Shown here: positions 1 through 5,618 of the stretch, piece by piece | How the letters are laid out: the number at the start of each line of letters is the position of its first letter | Numbering within the stretch: position 1 is the first letter of the stretch | Assembly: GCA_024762915.1 (NCBI GenBank) | Contig: JANTGL010000154.1 | Span: forward strand, 1-6,498 | Length of the DNA stretch: 6,498 bases | Direction of reading: 5' to 3' | DNA from: Bacteroidales bacterium | Lineage (GTDB): Bacteria; Bacteroidota; Bacteroidia; Bacteroidales; JAADGE01 | Notes under the pieces: model-generated | Database searches by the model: none | What the model was told of the DNA's origin: nothing | Seen by the model: only the letters and a program-made list of their open reading frames with translations | Translations under genes and position numbers: made by a program

Positions 1-545
1 GAAAAGGCATTCCCGACATTTTTAACAGCGAAGTTAATTTTGATTATATTGAAATCGGTGCAAATGCCGAACATAAATTGGCACGTTTCGGGTCGTCGCG
101 TTGGCAGGTAACGGCAGGAAGCTTTGTAAACCGTAAAGATTTGCGTCTTTTGGAATACAAATATTTCAGAGGTTCCGATATTTATTTCTTTTCTGACCCT
201 TTGCAATCTTTTCAATTGCTCGGTCCCACATTAAATACGAATAACGAATTTTTACAGGCAAATTACATTCACCATTTCAACGGCAGCATTTTGAACAAAG
301 TGCCGGGAATTAACTTTTTAAAACTGATGCTTGCAGGCGGTGCCGGAACAATGAGTATTCCCGCAGAACATTTTTATCATTTTGAGATGTTTGCCGGTTT
401 GGAACGCGTAATCAGAATAAAACAGCAACTGTTTCGTTTGGGAATTTATGCCGTAACAGCTGATAATACGCTTTCAAAAGCCGATTTTACCCTAAAATTC
501 GGTATCAGCCCGTTTAATTCTTATACCAAAAAATGGACTTATTAA
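1..545 (+). CDS. DUF5686-family outer-membrane protein, C-terminal part
   Basis: The reading frame is open from position 3, with no stop before the TAA at 543-545, so 180 C-terminal codons are visible and the start lies outside the window. The visible part alternates hydrophobic and polar residues as beta-barrel strands do. It has the features I associate with the end of DUF5686 proteins: a HHFNGSILNKVP stretch, a glycine-rich strand (LAGGAG), then FAGLERV and a final KFGISPF. The last residue is tyrosine, fitting the aromatic C-terminus of barrels inserted in the outer membrane. Full-length family members are roughly 800 residues, with a carboxypeptidase-regulatory-like domain in front, so about three quarters of the gene is missing. 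The molecular role of the family is not established. An apparent start at 78 is an internal leucine codon (TTG) in the same frame, not the real start. Family call fairly sure; function unknown. Confidence 0.72.
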   Translation, partial: KGIPDIFNSEVNFDYIEIGANAEHKLARFGSSRWQVTAGSFVNRKDLRLLEYKYFRGSDIYFFSDPLQSFQLLGPTLNTNNEFLQANYIHHFNGSILNKVPGINFLKLMLAGGAGTMSIPAEHFYHFEMFAGLERVIRIKQQLFRLGIYAVTADNTLSKADFTLKFGISPFNSYTKKWTY

Positions 546-570
546 CAGAAATGATTAAGGTAATGTTTTT

Positions 571-595
571 GTCATTTCGAACTTGTTTCGGTATC
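571..595. repeat. Fragment resembling a dispersed Bacteroidota intergenic repeat
   Basis: The segment GTCATTTCGAACTTGTTTCG followed by GTATC lies 26 bp after the DUF5686 stop. From memory it resembles the end of a dispersed intergenic repeat common in Bacteroidota genomes, which reads roughly GTCATTTCGAAC, TTGTTTCG, then an AATCT-like end. Only one copy and no second end is visible here, so it would be a decayed or truncated element. The match is by recollection and a single copy cannot prove a repeat. Confidence 0.4.
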
Positions 596-629
596 CGATT
601 AATATCTGAATATATAATAATTTAAATAA

Positions 630-655
630 AACATATCCGGAATTCTTGATATGTT
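630..655. promoter_or_regulatory. 26-bp near-perfect dyad, candidate operator (or terminator stem)
   Basis: AACATATC (630-637) and GATATGTT (648-655) are exact reverse complements. The centre, GAATTC (640-645), is itself a palindrome, so 22 of 26 positions are symmetric; only CG (638-639) against TT (646-647) breaks the dyad. The right arm overlaps the candidate -33 element of the downstream peptidase-PIN operon, as expected for a repressor site. Twelve bases of this arm (644-655) recur inverted at 769-780, inside codons 6-9 of the peptidase gene. As an alternative, the stem could terminate the DUF5686 transcript, because a T-rich stretch follows at about 661-675, though the stem itself is AU-rich and weak. 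Confidence 0.45.
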
Positions 656-676
656 ATCGATATTTTTATATTTTTG
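645..676 (+). promoter_or_regulatory. Candidate Bacteroidota-type promoter of the peptidase-PIN operon
   Basis: TATTTTTG at 669-676 matches the Bacteroidota -7 consensus TAnnTTTG in every fixed position. A weak -33 element, CTTG at 645-648, lies 20 bp upstream (consensus TTTG). Transcription would begin near 683 and give a leader of roughly 70 nt. The -33 element overlaps the right arm of the dyad at 630-655. Such short motifs arise easily in AT-rich DNA. Confidence 0.35.
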
Positions 677-688
677 TTAGCAACAAGC
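677..688. repeat. Left inverted copy of a 12-bp repeat bracketing the peptidase-PIN pair
   Basis: TTAGCAACAAGC here is the reverse complement, with one mismatch, of GCCTGTTGCTAA at 2466-2477, which lies four bases after the PIN-gene stop. Weaker copies occur at 2499-2510 and 2537-2548. The two best copies face each other across about 1.8 kb that holds just the two-gene module. They could be boundaries of an acquired cassette or binding sites for one protein; the sequence alone does not decide. Confidence 0.4.
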
Positions 689-730
689 ACAGAACAAAAA
701 AAAGGAATTCACTATTTAAATTCAAATGGT

Positions 731-738
731 TATATTTG
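731..738 (+). promoter_or_regulatory. Second candidate -7 element, close to the start codon
   Basis: TATATTTG fits TAnnTTTG exactly and lies 16 bp before the proposed TTG start. No TTTG is seen at the expected -33 distance (about 707-711). If used, the transcript would be nearly leaderless. This is a weaker candidate than the one ending at 676. Confidence 0.2.
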
Positions 739-753
739 CAAAAAATATGAATA

Positions 754-1911
754 TTGAGAACTGAATTTAACATATCAAGATTAAAATATCTACTAAATCT
801 TTATAAGATTTCAGTGGAAGAATTGCTTGATATGATAAATTCAGATTTAAAAAACAAAATTAAAAAAGAAGATATTCTCTCTAACAAAATAGAGTTAAGA
901 TATTTAAAAAGGATTGACAAAGTTTTTAATAAAGGCCTTTCATTTTATATAGATCCAAAAGATATTAGAAAATCAAAAGAAACAAGTATTTTTTTTAGGA
1001 AAAAAAAATTCAATTCAGACCTCAATATTGGAGCCAAAAAGATTGTTAATCATTTCGAAGAAATGAAAATATCTCTTTCAGCTATCTCAAAACTGGCAGA
1101 AATTAATATCTCAAGGAAAATCCCTATTTATTCTATTAAAGATGACCCTCGAATAGTGGCACAGGAAGTTAGAAAATTTTTGTATCCGGATTTTAATAGA
1201 AATATGAAAATATTTTTAAAATCATTAATTTCTAAATTTGCTGAAAATAATATACTTGTTTTTGAATTTGTAGAAACGTGGAATAAAAAAGAAACTGCAA
1301 ACATTGATGGTTTTTTTATTAATCCGAACGTTATTGTAATAAAACGCTATCAAAGAGCTTTTAGAAGAGAAATATTTACACTAATTCACGAATTAGGACA
1401 TTTCTTAATTAATGAAGAAGAAATTGAAAAAATTGATTTTAATTATTTAGCAAAGGCTAATCTGAGCAAAATTGAGAAATGGTGTAATGATTTTTCATTT
1501 TACTTTTTAGCAGGTGAACATAGTGAAATACTTGACAATATTGAACAGGCGGCAGAAAGCAATGATTATCATTATAGTTTAATTGACAATATTTCAAAGG
1601 AAACACATTTATCTCGCTTAGCTTTATTTACACGGTTACTTTATCAGAAAAAATTATCTGCGAAGAATTACAACATTATTAAGGCAAATTTTGATGAAGA
1701 ATATAGAAAAAAAAGAGACGAAGAAAAATTAAAAAAAGAAGCTGAAAAAGAAATGGGAATTAAACATCAGGGACGTTCACCACAGCCTATAAAATCACCA
1801 CTTCTAATTTCGACTGTTCAGACCGCTTTTTATGATGGAATTCTTAACGAATATGAAGTCTGTAAGACATTGAATATTAAACCGAATAAATTAGATAAAT
1901 ATCTCTTATGA
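754..1911 (+). CDS. ImmA/IrrE-family metallo-endopeptidase with N-terminal HTH-like region
   Basis: This is a predicted cytoplasmic zinc peptidase of 385 residues, of the family in which ImmA and IrrE cleave or inactivate a partner repressor. Residues 1-60 form a helical, HTH-like region, followed by the IFFRK segment (79-83). The zinc motif HELGH is at 212-216, preceded by REIFTLI. The EKWCNDF segment (241-247) carries the likely third ligand, E241, of the family's ExxxN-F pattern. Residues 315-335 are a highly charged helix, and the C-terminus ends in a small helical module (about 348-385). The only start in frame near the 5' end is TTG at 754, because an in-frame TGA sits at 748-750; the next methionine is residue 27. 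TTG keeps the FN-RL-LL-LYK N-terminus that I expect for the family. No Shine-Dalgarno sequence is seen. The stop overlaps the PIN gene (ATGA), implying translational coupling. The natural substrate is unknown; control of the PIN partner is inferred. Confidence 0.88.
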   Translation: MRTEFNISRLKYLLNLYKISVEELLDMINSDLKNKIKKEDILSNKIELRYLKRIDKVFNKGLSFYIDPKDIRKSKETSIFFRKKKFNSDLNIGAKKIVNHFEEMKISLSAISKLAEINISRKIPIYSIKDDPRIVAQEVRKFLYPDFNRNMKIFLKSLISKFAENNILVFEFVETWNKKETANIDGFFINPNVIVIKRYQRAFRREIFTLIHELGHFLINEEEIEKIDFNYLAKANLSKIEKWCNDFSFYFLAGEHSEILDNIEQAAESNDYHYSLIDNISKETHLSRLALFTRLLYQKKLSAKNYNIIKANFDEEYRKKRDEEKLKKEAEKEMGIKHQGRSPQPIKSPLLISTVQTAFYDGILNEYEVCKTLNIKPNKLDKYLL

Positions 1912-2462
1912 AAGTAGTAATTGACACAAGTTCTCTATTAGCTTTTGTTCGTTATTACTTACCATTTGATGATAAGCATACTTTATTCGATTTAATTAAA
2001 AACAAAATATTTAATAAAGAAATTATCATAATTGATAAGGTTATAGATGAATGTAAATTTATTTCAAAGGGTATTATTCTAGAAAAACTAGATTATTTAA
2101 AAAATAGAAGAATTAAAATAAATTCAACAGAAATCCTTCCAACAAAAAAATTCTACAATCAACTAGAAAATCAATTTGTCTATGGATCTGCTAAAAATAG
2201 ACTGAATGAAGCTGAATATGAAAAAATGAAAGAAAATTTTCTACAATCGGCAGATGCTAAACTTATCTTATACACACTAAATTACAACAAAGAAAATAAT
2301 ATGTTTGAAGATAATAAAATGATTATTGTCACCGAAGAAAGCCCGTCAGAAAATGATAATAAGTTTATTAAAAAGATACCACAAATCGGAAAATTATTAG
2401 AAATTAAGGTTATAACTTTACCCAAATATTTTATAAAATTAGGAGTAAAGATTAATTATTAA
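1908..2462 (+). CDS. PIN-domain protein, DUF4411-like (putative toxin RNase)
   Basis: This 184-residue protein begins MKVVIDTSSLL, the first strand of a PIN domain, with the metal-binding aspartate D6. The other acidic positions expected for the fold are present: E48 (in VIDECKF), D116 (in SADAKLIL) and the VTEES segment (E143/E144). The end, KKIPQIGKLLEIKVITL, fits the closing strand-helix-strand of the DUF4411 group. Residues 72-112 form a charged, mostly helical insertion between the second and third acidic sites. PIN proteins of this kind are Mg-dependent ribonucleases, many of them VapC-like toxins. No catalytic residue appears lost, so it is probably active. It starts inside the stop of the peptidase gene and has no ribosome site of its own, so its level should follow that gene. 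GC is about 23% over 2041-2220, well below the LOG gene. The PIN call is strong; the DUF4411 label is from memory; toxicity is inferred. Confidence 0.8.
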   Translation: MKVVIDTSSLLAFVRYYLPFDDKHTLFDLIKNKIFNKEIIIIDKVIDECKFISKGIILEKLDYLKNRRIKINSTEILPTKKFYNQLENQFVYGSAKNRLNEAEYEKMKENFLQSADAKLILYTLNYNKENNMFEDNKMIIVTEESPSENDNKFIKKIPQIGKLLEIKVITLPKYFIKLGVKINY

Positions 2463-2465
2463 AAA

Positions 2466-2551
2466 GCCTGTTGCTAAAAATTTATATAGTTAATGACTGC
2501 AAATTGCTAAACCCAAAATTTGTTTCATTAAATGAAATTTGTTGCTTAACC
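2466..2551. repeat. Cluster of three imperfect GC-TGTTGCTAA repeats
   Basis: Copies lie at 2466-2477 (GCCTGTTGCTAA), 2499-2510 (GCAAATTGCTAA) and 2537-2548 (ATTTGTTGCTTA). They match the reverse complement of 677-688 at 11, 9 and 9 of 12 positions. The last two extend as TTGCTAAACC (2504-2513) and TTGCTTAACC (2542-2551). Between them AAATTTGTT is repeated exactly at 2516-2524 and 2535-2543, and TTTCAT/ATGAAA (2523-2528/2532-2537) forms a small hairpin. The cluster starts just after the PIN gene and ends about 70 bp before the next gene. It may be a cassette edge or an operator region. Confidence 0.4.
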
Positions 2552-2569
2552 GAAAATGTAGTACTTTTA
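2538..2569 (+). promoter_or_regulatory. Candidate promoter of the small exported membrane protein gene
   Basis: TTTG at 2538-2541 is followed after 20 bp by TACTTTTA at 2562-2569, which fits the Bacteroidota TTTG / TAnnTTTG pattern except for the last base. Transcription would start near 2576, leaving a leader of roughly 48 nt before the ATG at 2624. The -33 element falls inside the repeat cluster that ends at 2551, so a protein binding the repeats could affect this promoter. Confidence 0.3.
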
Positions 2570-2573
2570 ACAC

Positions 2574-2594
2574 GCTACTAACCATATAAGTAGC
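2574..2594 (+). promoter_or_regulatory. Small inverted repeat in the leader before 2624
   Basis: GCTACT (2574-2579) and AGTAGC (2589-2594) are perfect complements separated by 9 nt, at the expected transcription start of the downstream gene. It could be a short leader hairpin or a half-turn operator. A 6-bp stem is within what chance gives, so support is weak. Confidence 0.2.
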
Positions 2595-2623
2595 CATTAT
2601 AGTGATTTTAAAACTTCGGAACT

Positions 2624-3175
2624 ATGAAAACACAAAAATTAATCACCGTTCTGCTCATTATCACCTTTTTTAATACAAACTCTTTCGGTGCTGAAACTTA
2701 TAAAGACTTTCATAAAAATGATAATGCAAGAGCAATTTCATCAAACGTTAAAGAAAATATAGAAATTTCAACCGATAAACATTTTTCCTATAAAAAATCG
2801 ATATTTCACTTATTTAACCGTACAAAACCGGAAGACGGTGAGCCGGAAAGAGAAAAAGCCGGTTTTATCGGTTTTATAATGTCTCTGTCAACTTTGGGAT
2901 TTGCAGCAATTTTATATACCTTAATTTTTGTTTTCATAACAGATAGTGCCGCAGCTCCTGTTTTATTTGCCGTAACTTCATTTACGGCTCTTGCAGCAGG
3001 CATAACATCAATGGTATTAGGGATTACAGGAATAATAAAACATATCAGACATAAAAATAAATACAAAAAATTAGCTCAACCGATTACGGCAAGCGTTCTC
3101 GGTTTTATAGAAACTTTATTTTTTTTATATCTGTCTTATGTTGCACTTTTTATTTTTACCTTTTCCGGATTTTGA
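2624..3175 (+). CDS. Exported hypothetical protein with three-helix membrane tail (DUF4190-like)
   Basis: I do not recognise a function. The 183-residue product starts with a clear signal peptide (KTQK, a hydrophobic core at 6-16, likely cleavage near residue 23 after SFGA). A polar, charged stretch of about 55 residues follows, probably outside the cytoplasmic membrane. Three hydrophobic segments come next, at about 80-106, 111-137 and 153-180. A basic loop (IKHIRHKNKYKK, 138-149) lies between the second and third and predicts a cytoplasmic loop. The last two helices, rich in G-A-L (TSMVLGITGII, ITASVLGFIETL), resemble the DUF4190 pattern seen in many Bacteroidota exported proteins. It has its own candidate promoter and a stem-loop just after the stop, so it may be monocistronic. 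ATG is the natural start because the signal peptide begins there. Confidence 0.7.
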   Translation: MKTQKLITVLLIITFFNTNSFGAETYKDFHKNDNARAISSNVKENIEISTDKHFSYKKSIFHLFNRTKPEDGEPEREKAGFIGFIMSLSTLGFAAILYTLIFVFITDSAAAPVLFAVTSFTALAAGITSMVLGITGIIKHIRHKNKYKKLAQPITASVLGFIETLFFLYLSYVALFIFTFSGF

Positions 3176-3176
3176 A

Positions 3177-3199
3177 AATTTAGTGAATAATACTAAATT
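3177..3199 (+). terminator. AT-rich stem-loop directly after the membrane-protein gene
   Basis: AATTTAGT (3177-3184) pairs perfectly with ACTAAATT (3192-3199) around a 7-nt loop, starting two bases after the TGA at 3173-3175. The position suits a terminator, but the stem is AU-rich and the next bases (CGGCGTTTG) are not a T-run, so a strong intrinsic terminator is unlikely. A T-rich stretch follows only at about 3217-3228. Confidence 0.3.
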
Positions 3200-3246
3200 C
3201 GGCGTTTGTAATAAAATTTTACTTTTTTAACTTCTGATTGTTTAAA

Positions 3247-4362
3247 ATGAAATACGCCGAAATAGAAAATCAAAAAGAACTCAAACATTTGTTTCATAAA
3301 CCGGGCGACATCATTGATAAAGTTGCCTTTCAAGATGTTGATTTAAGCGAATTTGAAGAAGATGTTTTCCGCTTTTATTTCAGCAACTGCCTGTTTCTCG
3401 GTTGCAAAATGAATGAAAAAATAAAAGAGCATATCGAAGATGAAAATTACATCTTTCCGAAGTTAAACGTTCCTTATAATATCTACCCCAATCGACTGTA
3501 TGATAAAGATGATTTATACGGTGAATACGAACTCGGAAATCCGGCATCTTACGAACAAACATTTGATAAAACAGTTTACAATCATTTTATTGAAACCGGC
3601 AAAGAAGCCGACAGCATCAAAGAAACCCTTGCACGTCGTTTGCACGACCATTCGATAACAGATGCTCTGTACGATTTTCTCGAAAAATATGATGAGAAAA
3701 AAGTAGTTGCCGTCATGGGCGGTCACAGTTTGGCTCGCAATACCGCTGATTACAAGATGGTTGCAAAACTTTCCAAAGAACTGACCGAAAACGGCTACTT
3801 AATGATTTCCGGCGGCGGACCAGGAGCTATGGAAGCCGTTCATCTCGGTGCATGGTTTGCAGGCAGAGACATTACCGATTTACAAGAAGCTTTTATGATT
3901 TCGGATACGGCACCTCTTTACAAAGATAAACTTTGGCCGGAAACCGCCATGCAAATCATTGACAAATACCCGAATAAGGGAGAATATGAAAGTTTGGGCA
4001 TTCCCACTTGGCTCTACGGTCACGAACCGCCGACACCTTTTGCAACAAAAATTGCAAAATATTTTGCCAACAGTGTTCGCGAAGACGGTTTGCTCACCAT
4101 AGCCAAAGGCGGTATTATTTTCTCGCCCGGAAGTGCCGGAACCATCCAGGAAGTCTTTCAGGAAATTACACAAAATCACTACCTTAGTTTCGGCTATGCC
4201 AGCCCGATGATTTTTCTGAACAATCAATTTTGGACTGAAGAAACACCTGTTTACAATTATATTCTGGATTTAGTTGAAAAAGGCAAATTAAAAAACTTAA
4301 TTTTGTCTGTTTGTGATACGATTGATGAAATTAAAACTGAATTAAAGAAATTTTATTTATAA
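3247..4362 (+). CDS. LOG-family (lysine-decarboxylase-like) Rossmann nucleotide-binding protein
   Basis: A predicted cytoplasmic protein of 371 residues. Residues 1-150 are an N-terminal extension absent from short LOG proteins. The Rossmann domain begins with KVVAVMGGHSLAR (about 152-164), continues with SGGGPGAMEA (188-197) and ends with SPGSAGTIQEVFQE (293-306). The last is the family's PGGxGTxxE signature with the second glycine replaced by serine; the glutamate E302 that follows is kept. Classical LOG enzymes release a base from nucleoside 5'-monophosphates and need this motif. Longer relatives such as PpnN cleave purine and pyrimidine nucleotides, so a nucleotide-hydrolysing role is plausible but unproven. 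ATG at 3247 is preferred over an in-frame TTG at 3238, which would only add MFK and lacks a ribosome site. GC is about 43% over 3721-3780, the highest sampled here, suggesting a long-resident gene. Only 15 bp separate it from the TPR gene, so the two are probably co-transcribed. Confidence 0.82.
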   Translation: MKYAEIENQKELKHLFHKPGDIIDKVAFQDVDLSEFEEDVFRFYFSNCLFLGCKMNEKIKEHIEDENYIFPKLNVPYNIYPNRLYDKDDLYGEYELGNPASYEQTFDKTVYNHFIETGKEADSIKETLARRLHDHSITDALYDFLEKYDEKKVVAVMGGHSLARNTADYKMVAKLSKELTENGYLMISGGGPGAMEAVHLGAWFAGRDITDLQEAFMISDTAPLYKDKLWPETAMQIIDKYPNKGEYESLGIPTWLYGHEPPTPFATKIAKYFANSVREDGLLTIAKGGIIFSPGSAGTIQEVFQEITQNHYLSFGYASPMIFLNNQFWTEETPVYNYILDLVEKGKLKNLILSVCDTIDEIKTELKKFYL

Positions 4363-4377
4363 AAATCAAAAAATTAT

Positions 4378-5523
4378 ATGATGAAAAAAATCTCAATAAT
4401 TATTCTTACTTTTTTCTTATTTGTTAATTTTAATTATTCTCAAATAACAGAAGTTGAAAATGTAAAAACAGGTAAAACAGATAATCGAATAACGCTTTCC
4501 GAAACCGGAATGTATAAAGGAACAAAATCGGAAAAAGCAAATGAGTTTTATAACAAAGCAAATGATTACTTCAAGAACAGAGATTATAAAAATGCCGGAA
4601 AATATTATAAAAAAGCAATCGAAGAAGATACAAGTTTTGTGGAAGCTTATGATAATCTGGCTTTGTCGTATCGCAAAATGAAAAAATTTGACAAAGCAAT
4701 AAATTACTATAAAAAATCAATTGCCCTCTACCCTGACGGACATATGGCACATATGAACCTTGCATCTGCTTATTTATTAAAAAAAGATTATGAAAATTCA
4801 ATTAAAGAATATCAAATATTATTAAAATTATCTCCTGAAGACCCTGAAGGATATTACGGTATAGCAAATGTTTATATGACTGTCGGAAAATATGATGATG
4901 CTTTAAAGAATGCAAAACAAGCACTTAATTTATATCAAAAATCAAATTCTGATTTAACGGGAGATGCTTATTATCTTATCGGAATGATTTACTATTATAA
5001 AAATGACAGAAAAAATGCCGAAGAAAACTTTTTATCGGCAAAAAATAAAGGAATTAAACTGCATCCTCAAATAGAAAAAGATTTTTTTTCAAAAAATCAA
5101 GATGACATCCCCTTAAAAACAAAGGACGATTATATCAACACGGAACAAACTTTTATTGATGATTATAATTGGATATTTAAAGAAAGTATGGGTACAAATC
5201 CGGAAAAAAGAAAAATGTATTCTCGTTTTATCATTCGTTGGGTCAGCGGTTGTCCGTATATTAATGTTAATATAAATGAAAAAATCGTAAAATATCCGAA
5301 ATGCGGTAATTGTGTGATTATTTTTATGGGCGGTTGGGTAAATTATGCTCTTCAAAATAAAGATTATAATAATGTCTATAAGGGAGCTTTAAATGGTACT
5401 GAAGATATCATTCAATTTTACTTCTCCAACAAAGAAGTTTTAGGTAAAAATAAAGGAATTGAGAAGTTAATTAAAATGAAAAATAATAACACGCTTAAAG
5501 ATTATATCAAATCGAATATTTAA
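4378..5523 (+). CDS. Exported TPR protein with conserved Bacteroidota C-terminal domain
   Basis: This 381-residue product has an N-terminal signal peptide (MMKK, hydrophobic 5-17, likely cut near NYS/Q at 21-22), so it should act in the periplasm or at the envelope. Residues 54-230 hold about five tetratricopeptide repeats: near 54-87, 88-121, 122-155, 156-189 and a looser one at about 197-230. They show the usual A-x-Y and P pattern (AYDNLALSYRK, YYGIANVYMT) and make a protein-binding solenoid. Residues about 250-381 are a separate globular region with WVSGCPYINV (288-297), two more cysteines in KCGNC (308-312), and FMGGWVNYAL (316-325). I recall this domain from other Bacteroidota proteins but know no name or function for it. 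Two tandem ATGs (4378, 4381) make the exact start uncertain by one residue. The gene lies 15 bp behind the LOG gene, in a probable operon, yet is much more AT-rich (about 25% GC in sampled lines). Confidence 0.8.
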   Translation: MMKKISIIILTFFLFVNFNYSQITEVENVKTGKTDNRITLSETGMYKGTKSEKANEFYNKANDYFKNRDYKNAGKYYKKAIEEDTSFVEAYDNLALSYRKMKKFDKAINYYKKSIALYPDGHMAHMNLASAYLLKKDYENSIKEYQILLKLSPEDPEGYYGIANVYMTVGKYDDALKNAKQALNLYQKSNSDLTGDAYYLIGMIYYYKNDRKNAEENFLSAKNKGIKLHPQIEKDFFSKNQDDIPLKTKDDYINTEQTFIDDYNWIFKESMGTNPEKRKMYSRFIIRWVSGCPYINVNINEKIVKYPKCGNCVIIFMGGWVNYALQNKDYNNVYKGALNGTEDIIQFYFSNKEVLGKNKGIEKLIKMKNNNTLKDYIKSNI

Positions 5524-5618
5524 AAGTTTTTATTCTGTGTTTTATGAAATAATATTTCTGTAAGTAAATTTATTAAACAAGATAAAACGTTTAAATAACA
5601 TACAATAAAATACTAACA

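Noticed and set aside
546..753. Small RNA, tRNA or riboswitch in the 208-bp gap.
   Set aside because: No cloverleaf, conserved riboswitch core or stable GC-rich fold is evident. The dyad and repeats account for the visible structure.
2489..2551. Possible integron attC site (GCTTAAC at 2544-2550 fits RYYYAAC).
   Set aside because: No matching GTTRRRY partner with proper L boxes was found at a plausible distance, and no integrase is visible. One 7-bp degenerate match is expected by chance.
2466..2551. CRISPR-like array from repeated TTGCTAA units.
   Set aside because: Units are only 10-12 bp, imperfect and unevenly spaced, and no cas gene is present.
2806..3066. Minus-strand open frame opposite the membrane-protein gene.
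   Set aside because: It is antisense to a gene with a clear signal peptide and helices, and its translation shows no coherent domain.
3380..4227. Three minus-strand open frames (3380-3562, 3514-3726, 3880-4227) within the LOG gene.
   Set aside because: They are shadows of a well-supported coding frame with LOG motifs; their translations have no recognisable pattern.
4571..5355. Minus-strand open frames opposite the TPR gene.
   Set aside because: The + strand encodes clear TPRs and a conserved tail domain; the antisense translations show no domain.
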